From NCBI GenBank assembly GCA_002419465.1, contig DIGE01000008.1, positions 44,351 to 108,350 on the forward strand: a DNA stretch of 64,000 nucleotides, given 5' to 3'. Source of the stretch: Geobacter sp. UBA5730 (GTDB lineage: Bacteria > Desulfobacterota > Desulfuromonadia > Geobacterales > Pseudopelobacteraceae). Shown here piece after piece: positions 25,982 to 34,897 of this stretch (position 1 is its first letter; each line of letters opens with the position of its first letter). The position numbers and the translations under genes are program-made. The notes under the pieces were generated by a model that was not told the origin of the DNA, did not search any database, and saw nothing but the letters and a program-made list of their open reading frames with translations.

Positions 25982-28900
25982 ATGAATCGCCGCACGTTGA
26001 TCACCGGCCTGCTGTTCGGTGGCGCCGGTTTTCTGCTGAATCTTCTGACGCTTGAACTCTTTCTTGAGGTCCGGTTCCTCTTTGGTTCCGTTTTGGTCCT
26101 GTTTGCCCTGCTGCGTTACGGGCTCGGCACAGGGCTGCTGGCCGCGTTGTTGGCCGCAGGCGCCACCGTTCTGCATTGGCATAATCCCTGGAATATCGTC
26201 ATCTGGGGTGCCGAGACACTGGTGGCGGGCCTGCTTTTGCAGCGTCGACGGATCGAACTGCTACCCGCGGTGATGCTCTATTGGTTCACTCTCGGCATCG
26301 CCTTGGTCTGGTTTTTTTACCATCTGGTGATGGGGCTGCCGCACCAAGCCACCCTGATGATTGGGGTCAAGCAGGGGGTCAATGGCGTTTTAAACGCCAT
26401 GCTGGCCGAAGGGCTGTATTATCTGCTGTGCATGAGAAGGGCGTCAGGCCGCGAACTGCCTTCACTGCGCAGTCTGATGTTGATCGTGATGCAGGCCTTG
26501 GTACTGATCCCGGCCCTGGTGCTACTGTACTTTGACAGCAGGGCGCAGTACCAGCAGCAGGCTGAGAACCTCCAGATTCTTACTCAGCGGATGGCGGTGC
26601 TGAGTCGGGTTGCCTTGGCCAGTTGGATCGAACAGGAACAGCAACGGGTCAATGCCTTGAAGCGTTTGGTGGGTGACCCCAGCGGCTCACCGCCGGCGGT
26701 CATGCAACGGACGGTGGATGACCTCCGCCTGGGGGTTGAAAGCGTCAAGCGGATGGGGGTGCTGGATCAGGAAAACATCACCCGTGCGTTTTCGCCGACC
26801 GTGGATGAACGGGGTAAATCGACCATCGGCATCAATCTGTCGGATCGTCCCTATATAGGCCCACTGCGTCGGGCTGGCAATCAACAGGTCTTCGATCTGT
26901 TCATGGGCAGGATCGGCGCGCCGGGGCCCCGCTTGCTGATCCTGGCTCCAGTCAGCCGGGCTGGTCAGTATCGGGGGGCGGCCTTCACGGTCCTTTCGCT
27001 GGAGTATCCGCTGGCTCTGCTTAAGAGTGTTACCGCTCATCGTCCGATCCAGGTCACCGTGATCGATCGCCAACGTCGAGTGTTAGTCAGCACCCGCGAG
27101 GATCTGCAGACACTGCAGCCATTTGTCATGCCAACAGGGGGGACCCTTAAGCCGATCAACGAAAAACTCAATCAGTGGATACCGGACCCGGTGCCTGGTG
27201 TGGGCGCCATCAAGCGTTGGCTACGTTCGTACTACCTGACCGAGTCAGAGATATCGGCTGAAACAGGTTGGCGTGTTGTGGTAGAGGCTTCGCTTAAGCC
27301 GATCATGGAGTACCTGAACAAGCGAACCTTTCAGCTGCTGGCCCTTGTAGCCGGTCTGATGCTGTTTACCGCCTGTCTGTCCCGCTGGTTCGCCTCACGT
27401 CTGGTCAAGTCGCTCAACGAGCTGCGTGGAGTTACCAATGAACTGCCTGGCAAGCTGCGGAGCGGTACGCCGATCCTGTGGCCTGACCCCAGCACCAGTG
27501 AGGCGGCAGATCTGCTGGAGAATTACCGTGCCGCTGCTGAAGCCCTGGAAGATAGCTTTCATGAGCTGCAGACCCTCAATAACGAGCTTGAACAACGGAT
27601 AGTCGAGCGAACCAAGGCGTTACAGGACAGTGAGGCCCGTTGGCAGTTCGCCTTGGAGGGGGCCGGCGATGGCGTCTTTGACTGGAATATCATCGACAGC
27701 ACCGTTTTCTACTCCCCAAGGGCAAAGTCTATGCTGGGCTATAATGACGAGGAGATGCCTAACCAGCTTGCCTCGTGGGACCGCTTTCTGCACCCCGATG
27801 ACCGGCAAGGGGCCTATGATGAACTGAACCGGTATCTGAACGGAGAAATTCCCTTTTACCAGACGGAATACCGGTTGCTTTGCAAGGACGGCAGTTACAA
27901 ATGGATCTTGGACCGCGGTATGGTGGTGAGCTGGACTACTGAGGGGAAGCCGCAGCGGATGATCGGCACCCATAGCGATATCACCGAGCGCAAGCAGTAT
28001 GAGTCTGAATTGCAGCAGGCCCGACAGGCGGCTGAGGCTGCCAACCACGCTAAGAGCGAGTTTCTGGCCAATATGAGCCATGAGATTCGCACCCCGATGA
28101 ACGGTGTGGTCGGTATGACGCAGTTGCTGCGGTTTACCGAACTGACACCGGAACAGCAGGAATATCTCGAGAGCATCGAGCTTTCGGCTAACAATCTGCT
28201 GTCACTGATCAATGACATCCTCGATCTGTCCAAGATTGAGGCCGGCAAGGTGGAGTTGCATGCCACTGATTTTTCCGTGCGTCGCAGCATTCAGGATCTG
28301 ATTGCCATCCAGAAGTCGCGCATCTCCGAAAAGGGATTGCAGGTGGAGCTGGCGATTGACGAACAGCTGCCAGACCTGATCTATGGCGACCAGTTGCGCT
28401 GCAAGCAGATTCTGCTGAACCTGCTGGGCAACGCCGTCAAGTTCACAGAACGTGGCCGTATCACCATCTCCGCTTCGCTGGTTTCCCGTCAGGGTGATAC
28501 GGCAGTGATCCGCCTGGGGGTTACGGATAGCGGCATCGGTATGGCGCCGGAGGCCCTGGAACGGATTTTTAAGCCATTCGAACAGGCTGACAGCTCAACC
28601 ACCCGGCAGTACGGCGGCACCGGCCTAGGACTCTCGATCTGCCGCAGGCTGGCCGATCTGATGGGCGGCCGGATTTGGGCTGAAAGCAGTCTTGGCACAG
28701 GTAGCAGTTTTTATGTGGAGCTGCCGTTTTTGCTGCGGCACAAAGACCGGGTTGCAGGCACAGTAGACCGTTTTGATCCGTTGCGCCTTGGCAGTGGCAA
28801 GGCTCTCAACGTACTGGTGGCGGAAGATAATCCGATCAATGCACGCTACATCGAGGTCTTGTTGGGGCGGATCGGGCATCAGGCGGTGGTTGTCGGCAAC

Positions 28901-29191
28901 GGTCAGGAGGTGCTCGATGCCTTGCAGCAAAACGCCTATGATTGTATTCTAATGGACCTGCAGATGCCGTTGCTGGATGGTTTTCAGGTGACGGAGGCGA
29001 TTCGTACAAAGGAGCGGGAGACAGGGGTGAAACACCTGCCGATCGTTGCACTGACGGCCCATGCCTTGCGTGGAGAGCGGGAAGCGATACTTGCGAAGGG
29101 GTTCGACGGCTATGTGGCCAAGCCAGTGGAACTGAGCATGCTGGTTGAAGAGTTGACGCGTGTGATAGGGTCGCATGGCGAAAAGCATTGA
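25982..29191 (+). CDS. Hybrid sensor histidine kinase
   Basis: 1069 residues. The first 185 form five or six membrane helices; a predicted periplasmic domain of about 250 residues follows (Cache-like by layout, containing INLSDRPYIGPLRRAG), and another membrane helix at about 450-470. Then come a PAS domain (ALEGAGDGVFDWNII), a HisKA domain with H700 in SHEIRTP, an HATPase domain (N box LGNAVKF, G boxes DSGIGM and GGTGLGLSI) and a receiver with D992 in CILMDLQMP. No output domain follows. The downstream GGDEF-EAL gene overlaps it by 17 bases, so the two probably form one signalling unit. The ligand is unknown; the ribosome binding site is weak. Confidence 0.92.
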   Translation: MNRRTLITGLLFGGAGFLLNLLTLELFLEVRFLFGSVLVLFALLRYGLGTGLLAALLAAGATVLHWHNPWNIVIWGAETLVAGLLLQRRRIELLPAVMLYWFTLGIALVWFFYHLVMGLPHQATLMIGVKQGVNGVLNAMLAEGLYYLLCMRRASGRELPSLRSLMLIVMQALVLIPALVLLYFDSRAQYQQQAENLQILTQRMAVLSRVALASWIEQEQQRVNALKRLVGDPSGSPPAVMQRTVDDLRLGVESVKRMGVLDQENITRAFSPTVDERGKSTIGINLSDRPYIGPLRRAGNQQVFDLFMGRIGAPGPRLLILAPVSRAGQYRGAAFTVLSLEYPLALLKSVTAHRPIQVTVIDRQRRVLVSTREDLQTLQPFVMPTGGTLKPINEKLNQWIPDPVPGVGAIKRWLRSYYLTESEISAETGWRVVVEASLKPIMEYLNKRTFQLLALVAGLMLFTACLSRWFASRLVKSLNELRGVTNELPGKLRSGTPILWPDPSTSEAADLLENYRAAAEALEDSFHELQTLNNELEQRIVERTKALQDSEARWQFALEGAGDGVFDWNIIDSTVFYSPRAKSMLGYNDEEMPNQLASWDRFLHPDDRQGAYDELNRYLNGEIPFYQTEYRLLCKDGSYKWILDRGMVVSWTTEGKPQRMIGTHSDITERKQYESELQQARQAAEAANHAKSEFLANMSHEIRTPMNGVVGMTQLLRFTELTPEQQEYLESIELSANNLLSLINDILDLSKIEAGKVELHATDFSVRRSIQDLIAIQKSRISEKGLQVELAIDEQLPDLIYGDQLRCKQILLNLLGNAVKFTERGRITISASLVSRQGDTAVIRLGVTDSGIGMAPEALERIFKPFEQADSSTTRQYGGTGLGLSICRRLADLMGGRIWAESSLGTGSSFYVELPFLLRHKDRVAGTVDRFDPLRLGSGKALNVLVAEDNPINARYIEVLLGRIGHQAVVVGNGQEVLDALQQNAYDCILMDLQMPLLDGFQVTEAIRTKERETGVKHLPIVALTAHALRGEREAILAKGFDGYVAKPVELSMLVEELTRVIGSHGEKH

Positions 29192-31889
29192 AGATGACGG
29201 AGCGATGATGTCCAGAAAGTTTAAAAAAGGCTTCCTCTCGCAGTGGGCATTGCTGACCGTGGCCTTGCTGCTGCTGGGCGGCGCGGTGGCTCATAACCTG
29301 TACAAGATCCACCGCGATATCATGGCGGGTGAACGCCACCGTCTGCAGACCCAGGCACGGGTAATCAGCGATAATCTCACGGTTCAGATAGCCGCCGCCG
29401 ATCGGGTGATCAAGTCGTTGTGCAGCGAACTGGGCGGGCGTGACCCGGCCAGATGGAATGCAGTGATCCAGCAGAAGCAAATGAGACTATTTCAAGACGT
29501 GCTACCCGGCATCAGGGTGCTTAATGCGGTTGATGCCAGTGGCCAGATACGTCTCTCCAATTGCAGCGAGCTGCTGGGACAGCAACTGGGACACCGCGAC
29601 TACTTTCTGCGTGCGCGCGATGCAAGCACTACGGATGCCTTGTTTGTCTCGGCGCCTTTTCGCACCTTGCTGGGGGCCTGGGGGGTGACCCTGGTACGTG
29701 TGGTGAAAGGGCCTGATGGCGCATTTGGCGGTATTGTGGGTGCCACTCTCAATCCGGACTACTTTCAGACCTTGCTGCACTCGGTAAGCTACAGCCAGGA
29801 TATGGTGACCGCCATTATTCATGGCGACGGGCTGATCTTCACCATGGAGCCAAAGCGGGGAGAGCTGTCCGGCAAGAACCTCAACCTGCCGGGCACCTAT
29901 TTTTCGGCGCATCGGGATAGCGGCAAACAAGAAAACCTGTTCAGCGGCACCTTGTATGCCACCAACGACCAGCGCCTGATGATCTTCAAGACTTTTCAGC
30001 CGGAACAGCTGCAGCTTGAAAAGCCGCTTATAGTGCTTGCGGCGCGCCGCCTGGATGCAATTACAAGCGACTGGCGTACCCATACCCGTTACCAGACAGC
30101 CACCTTTCTGACCATCACCCTGCTCGCCGCTCTGGCGCTGGTCGTCTACCAGCGGCGACAGCGCCAGCTTCTGCAAGAGTCTGAGGCGGTTAACGCACAC
30201 CTGCGCAAACTGCAACTGGGGGTTGAAAACAGCGCCAGCGGCGTCTTGATCACCGATGTCAACGGTACTATTGAGTACGTCAATCGCAAGTTTACCCAGG
30301 TGACCGGCTACACTGCCGAGGAGGCGGTCGGTCATAATCCCCGCATCCTCAAGTCAGAATCGACACCGCGCGAGGTGTTTCAGGAACTGTGGAGCACCAT
30401 CCTGCAGGGAGAGGATTGGCATGGCGAGCTGCTCAATCGCCGCAAGAGTGGCGAGGTCTACTGGTCAGTGGCCTCAATCAGCCCACTGCATGATGAACAT
30501 GGGCAACTCACCCACTTTATTGCCAATGTGGAGGATATCAACGACCGCAAGAACGCTGAAGCAACCATCGAGCATCTGGCCTATTTTGATCCACTGACCG
30601 ACCTGCCTAACCGGCGTATGCTACAGGACCGGCTGGAGCAGGGCCTCAAACGGAGCCGCCGCCAGGACAGCGGCATGGCGTTGCTGTACATCGACCTGGA
30701 CCGTTTCAAGCATGTCAACGACAGTCTGGGGCATCCCGCCGGGGATCGTCTGCTGAAAGAGCTGTCCCGCAGGTTGCTGGCTGCCCTGCGTGATGATGAC
30801 GTTGTCTGCCGACTGGGTGGCGACGAGTTTGCCGTTATCTTGCACGATATCCATCACGAAGAGGATGTGGTGCCGGTGGTCAACAAGCTGCTGCGTACCA
30901 TAGAACAGCCGGTGGTACTGGAGGAGGGTGAGCTGTTCATCAGCGCCAGCATCGGAGTGTCGCTCTATCCCAAGGATGGCGAGGACGCCAAAACTCTTGA
31001 GAAACATGCCGACATGGCCCTGTATCACGCCAAGGATGAGGGCAAGAATACCTTCCGTTTCTTCCGCGAAGAGCTGAACAGTGGCGTGCAGGAGCGGATC
31101 GCCTTTGATCAGGGGTTGCGACACGCCTTGGCGCGGCAGGAACTACGGCTCCACTACCAGCCGAAGCTTTCATTGGCTACAGGTCGGGTTGTAGGGGTTG
31201 AGGCGCTGTTGCGCTGGGAGAGCAAGGAGTTCGGGCTGGTTTCTCCGCTGAGCTTCATTCCGCTGGCAGAAGAGAACCGCTTGATTGTGCCGATCGGTGA
31301 TTGGGTGCTGCGCACCGCTTGTCAGCAGCAGGTGGCTTGGTGCCAGCAGGGGTTTGATCTGAACGTGGCCGTCAACCTCTCGGCAGTGCAGTTCAAGTCG
31401 CCGGACCTGATCGATCGGGTAGCTGCTGTGATGGCCGAGACCGGCATCAGGCCAGATCAGCTTGAACTGGAACTTACCGAGAGCGCCCTGGTTGAAGAGC
31501 CGGATAAGGTGGTGCGGGTGTTGAAACGCTTGCGGGGTTTGGGTTGCGGGATTTCGATCGACGACTTCGGCACCGGCTACTCCTCGCTCAGTTACCTCAA
31601 GGCGTTCCCGGTTTCCGTATTAAAGATAGACCGTTCCTTTGTGCAGGATCTGACCGACGATAGCGGCGATCGGGCCATCGCCCAATCGGTGGTCAATATG
31701 GCCGACAACCTCGGTATGCAGACCGTGGCCGAAGGTGTTGAAACCCCTGAGCAGCAGGAGATTTTGATGCAGATCGGCTGCACCTTTGTGCAGGGGTTCA
31801 TGTACGCCAGGGCGGTGCCTGCGGAGCAACTGCTTGATATTATTGCCACTATCGAAGCGTCAACATCCTGTATGGTGGAGAGTCACTGA
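29175..31889 (+). CDS. Membrane-anchored GGDEF-EAL cyclic-di-GMP protein
   Basis: 904 residues from the upstream ATG; ATG at 29208, with GGAG 5 bases before, is an equally good start. A membrane helix (LLTVALLLLGGAV), a periplasmic sensor of about 260 residues of Cache type, and a second helix (FLTITLLAALALVV) are followed by a PAS domain (ASGVLITDVNGTIEYVN). The GGDEF domain has an intact GGDEF at 548-552 and an I-site RDDD five residues before it. The EAL domain has EALLRW (676-681) and DDFGTGYSSL. Both catalytic signatures look intact, so it may both make and break c-di-GMP. The start lies within the kinase gene, implying coupling. Confidence 0.92.
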   Translation: MAKSIEDDGAMMSRKFKKGFLSQWALLTVALLLLGGAVAHNLYKIHRDIMAGERHRLQTQARVISDNLTVQIAAADRVIKSLCSELGGRDPARWNAVIQQKQMRLFQDVLPGIRVLNAVDASGQIRLSNCSELLGQQLGHRDYFLRARDASTTDALFVSAPFRTLLGAWGVTLVRVVKGPDGAFGGIVGATLNPDYFQTLLHSVSYSQDMVTAIIHGDGLIFTMEPKRGELSGKNLNLPGTYFSAHRDSGKQENLFSGTLYATNDQRLMIFKTFQPEQLQLEKPLIVLAARRLDAITSDWRTHTRYQTATFLTITLLAALALVVYQRRQRQLLQESEAVNAHLRKLQLGVENSASGVLITDVNGTIEYVNRKFTQVTGYTAEEAVGHNPRILKSESTPREVFQELWSTILQGEDWHGELLNRRKSGEVYWSVASISPLHDEHGQLTHFIANVEDINDRKNAEATIEHLAYFDPLTDLPNRRMLQDRLEQGLKRSRRQDSGMALLYIDLDRFKHVNDSLGHPAGDRLLKELSRRLLAALRDDDVVCRLGGDEFAVILHDIHHEEDVVPVVNKLLRTIEQPVVLEEGELFISASIGVSLYPKDGEDAKTLEKHADMALYHAKDEGKNTFRFFREELNSGVQERIAFDQGLRHALARQELRLHYQPKLSLATGRVVGVEALLRWESKEFGLVSPLSFIPLAEENRLIVPIGDWVLRTACQQQVAWCQQGFDLNVAVNLSAVQFKSPDLIDRVAAVMAETGIRPDQLELELTESALVEEPDKVVRVLKRLRGLGCGISIDDFGTGYSSLSYLKAFPVSVLKIDRSFVQDLTDDSGDRAIAQSVVNMADNLGMQTVAEGVETPEQQEILMQIGCTFVQGFMYARAVPAEQLLDIIATIEASTSCMVESH

Positions 31890-32674
31890 AGTTGATAATC
31901 CGACAGCCGGACAAACCGGAATCCCTGTTTTTTGAGCAACGGTACGGCAGCCATGATTCCGGCACCTGTCCCGGCCTCGGGGTGGTTTATGTGGGCGATG
32001 ATGATATCGCCCGGCCGTGAGGCAAGCAGGGCTGCCTTGACCTTGCCGGCTGGCAGGGTTGCTCCGGCATCCCCCAACACCGAGTAGCCGACCACCTCAT
32101 GGCCTAGCTGCTGTGCAACCTGCACAGCATATTCATCGTAGAAGGCGGTGCCTGAACGGTAGTAACGGGGGCGTCTGCCACTGATCACCTCCACCTTGTC
32201 GGCATTCAGCTCAATCTCCTCAACCAGTTCCTTCATATCCTTGGTGCCGGCTATCCCATAGGCCGAACGTCCGTTGACCGAGGCCGGCTTGTGCCACATG
32301 CCGTGGTTGGCGATCTCGAAGAGCGGGTTGGCGGCCAGTTGCTTGAACAGCTCCGGGTTGGCATCAATCCAGCGGGCGTTGATGAACAGAGTGGCTGGAA
32401 TCTGTTCACGGGTCAGAAAGTCAAGCAGCTGGCGATCAACTCCCTTTCCCCTGGGAGAGCCGCAGGCGTCCAGGGTGAGGGCCAGCACCTTTTCATCCGT
32501 TGCCAGCCGTGTTCGTACACCGGGTACGTTTTCTCCCCATTGCTGGGGCGTCTTGCCGTTGAACTCCATGCTGATACGGGCTGTCAGAGAGGTAATATCC
32601 TCGTTCGGCGCGGCGGTGAGCATGGTGGTGACGATCAACAGCAGCATGACGGCAAACAGGGCGACCTTGGTCAT
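31883..32674 (-). CDS. Polysaccharide deacetylase (NodB-like), exported
   Basis: 263 residues with an N-terminal signal sequence (VALFAVMLLLIVTTMLTAA). The NodB barrel is recognised by LALTLDACG, where the usual TFDDG is altered but one aspartate remains, the zinc histidines of EIANHGMWH, YYRSGTAF (motif 3), and IIIAHINHPEAG (motif 5). Spacing NHGMWH is H-x3-H. It probably removes acetyl groups from peptidoglycan or an exopolysaccharide. It lies 8 bases after the lytic transglycosylase gene, which supports a cell-wall role. Its stop overlaps the convergent GGDEF-EAL gene by 7 bases. Confidence 0.82.
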   Translation of the reverse strand: MTKVALFAVMLLLIVTTMLTAAPNEDITSLTARISMEFNGKTPQQWGENVPGVRTRLATDEKVLALTLDACGSPRGKGVDRQLLDFLTREQIPATLFINARWIDANPELFKQLAANPLFEIANHGMWHKPASVNGRSAYGIAGTKDMKELVEEIELNADKVEVISGRRPRYYRSGTAFYDEYAVQVAQQLGHEVVGYSVLGDAGATLPAGKVKAALLASRPGDIIIAHINHPEAGTGAGIMAAVPLLKKQGFRFVRLSDYQLQ

Positions 32675-32682
32675 GGATGTTC

Positions 32683-34782
32683 CTAAGGGATGCGGTAGAG
32701 AGACTTGTAGATGGTAATGTGGGCGACGATCTTTTTCACATAGTCACGGGTTTCCTGATAAGGGATATTCTCGATAAACTCGTCCCGTTCCAGGTTGCCG
32801 AAGGCCTTGCGCCAGCGGTTGACCGCCCCGGCCCCGGCGTTGTAGGCTGCCAGGGTGTAGACCGGATCCTGATGATACTGGTCCAGCAGATCCCGCAGGT
32901 GCTTGGTGCCCAGCCGGATGTTATACTCGGGGTCAACCAGCCAGAGCGGGTTGTACGGTTTTTTACCATTATATCCGGCGGTCATCCGGGCAGTGGCCGG
33001 CATTAACTGCATCAGGCCGATGGCCCCGACCGGTGATTTTACCTCCGGTCTGAAGCTGCTCTCGGCCTTGGCCAGCGCAAGCACCAGGCCCTCGGACAGC
33101 CGGTTGGCGGCAGCATGTTTTGAAAACTGTTCGGCATAGGGGCGAGGATAGCCCAGCGCCCAGAAGGGCAATGACTGGCGCTCCCAACGCTCGGGGCGAT
33201 TTTGGTGGAAGGTCACGATAGCGCCGTGAGGGTCGCCGGCCAGCTGTTGCAGCCGTGCCAGCCCGGGAGCCAGGGCCTTGTTGCTTCCGTTACCTTTCAG
33301 GATGGATAATTCAGCCCTGGCATCTTCCAGCAGTCCGCAGGAGACCAGTGCCAGGATTCGTTCGCTGCCAGCAGGCAGAGGCGGCTCAGGCAGTTGGGCT
33401 GGCAACGGCTCCCAACCGGTGGCAAGCTGCTGGTGGTTGCGATGCCAGGCTGTATAAAAACCGAATGGGTACTCATTCAGTAATGCCTTGAGCGAGGCCT
33501 CGGCTTCATGTGACTTATCTTGTCGTTTTAGTGTGCGAGCATACCAGTACAGCGAACGCTCACGGTAGGCCATGTCAGGGTGCAGACGTCGGAAGGCTTC
33601 GGCCGCTGTAGCCAGGTCACCTGCCAGATAGTGGCTCCAGGCCGCCTCCCAGGTTGCTCTGCTTGCCAGGTCTGATCGGGGAAAATCCCGCGGCAGCCGT
33701 TCAAAGAGCAGGGTGGCTTCGCTGAAGCGGCCGGCATGCTTCTGGACAAAACCTGCCTCCAGCAGGGCATCATCCGCCAGTGGTCCTCTTTCAGAGGCCA
33801 GGCTCAACAGGCGTGCCAGTGCGCGCTCATTCTGGCCGTTACGTTCTTCAGTCCTGGCCAGCGCCAGCCGGCCTTCGTCCCGGATGGATGTGTTTCGTGC
33901 CGCCGCCGCTCTGGTCAGAAATTTTTCCGCCAGGGTGAACTTGCGTTGTTTGATGGCCGCCTGCCCGGATTTCAGCTCGATGCGGGCCAACAGGTCATCC
34001 GGCAGGTTGCTGCGGGGGATGGCAGCCAGGGCCCAGGCGGCATCGTTGGCCCGGCCGGCAGCCAGCAGCAGGGTTGCCCGTTGATACAACTCTTCGGGGG
34101 AAAAAGCCGTGCCGCCTGACGACTCCTGTTGTTTCATAGCCTGAAAGGCCTTGTCGGCTTGAGGTGAGGCCGGGTGCAGCAACCAGATGCTGCGGTATTC
34201 AGTCAGCGCAGCAGGCAGGTCACCCAGGCGTTCACGGCAAAGGGCGGCTTGATAGCGGGCATCCACGCTGTCACTGCCCAGTGTGTGGCGTATGCTGAAC
34301 TGCTGGTAGGCCAGCAGGGCCGCCTTCAGGTCACCGCTCTCAAACAGAGCGTCGGCCGTCAGTTTTTCCATTTGGCGTGCCAGACTGGCAACCCGGCTTA
34401 GCTTGGCAGCCTTGGTGGCTGCATCGGCTGCTTCACGGTACTGTTTCAGCTGGAACAGGGTCTTAGCCCGCAGGCTGGCTGCATGGTCGGCCAACAGGGG
34501 ATAGCCCCGTTCTGCATCGGCCAGATGGGGCAGGGCTTCTTCCGGTTTGTTGAGCCGGAGATAAGCAACCCCGGCCATCAGGGAGCGGCGTCCCGAAGCG
34601 GGCGCTTTCTGAATGCTCTGGAGGGCCTGCTGATACTGGCGGCTGCGTAGCTGCTGGGAGGCCTGCTGCAACTGCTGGTCATTGGAGGCGGTGGCGCCGC
34701 CGCACAAAAGCAGTAAAAAGGAGGCAAGGATCAGGGGCAGGGCCGGACGCAGGCGGCCGCGAAGAGGCTTGGAGACGTTCAT
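32683..34782 (-). CDS. Soluble lytic murein transglycosylase (Slt70-like)
   Basis: 699 residues. A signal peptide with an Arg-rich n-region and hydrophobic core (LPLILASFLLLLCGG) is followed by about 500 residues of TPR-like helical repeats forming the superhelical U-domain, and a C-terminal SLT domain. The catalytic glutamate is in LALAKAESSFRPEV; GAIGLMQLMPATA and TLAAYNAGAGAVNRW complete the family pattern. It cleaves the glycan strand of peptidoglycan with anhydro-muramic acid formation. The cysteine in LLLLCGGA could be a lipobox, so membrane anchoring is possible. Operon with the deacetylase gene. Confidence 0.93.
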   Translation of the reverse strand: MNVSKPLRGRLRPALPLILASFLLLLCGGATASNDQQLQQASQQLRSRQYQQALQSIQKAPASGRRSLMAGVAYLRLNKPEEALPHLADAERGYPLLADHAASLRAKTLFQLKQYREAADAATKAAKLSRVASLARQMEKLTADALFESGDLKAALLAYQQFSIRHTLGSDSVDARYQAALCRERLGDLPAALTEYRSIWLLHPASPQADKAFQAMKQQESSGGTAFSPEELYQRATLLLAAGRANDAAWALAAIPRSNLPDDLLARIELKSGQAAIKQRKFTLAEKFLTRAAAARNTSIRDEGRLALARTEERNGQNERALARLLSLASERGPLADDALLEAGFVQKHAGRFSEATLLFERLPRDFPRSDLASRATWEAAWSHYLAGDLATAAEAFRRLHPDMAYRERSLYWYARTLKRQDKSHEAEASLKALLNEYPFGFYTAWHRNHQQLATGWEPLPAQLPEPPLPAGSERILALVSCGLLEDARAELSILKGNGSNKALAPGLARLQQLAGDPHGAIVTFHQNRPERWERQSLPFWALGYPRPYAEQFSKHAAANRLSEGLVLALAKAESSFRPEVKSPVGAIGLMQLMPATARMTAGYNGKKPYNPLWLVDPEYNIRLGTKHLRDLLDQYHQDPVYTLAAYNAGAGAVNRWRKAFGNLERDEFIENIPYQETRDYVKKIVAHITIYKSLYRIP

Positions 34783-34897
34783 GCAGCCATTCCTACCACT
34801 TCACGGCGGTCAGGTCAACGCTGTCGGGTATTTTAGATTTCGTCGTCAGCAGCTATTCGTTATACTCCTGTAGCAGTGAAAGGAGCAGGTACAGACC

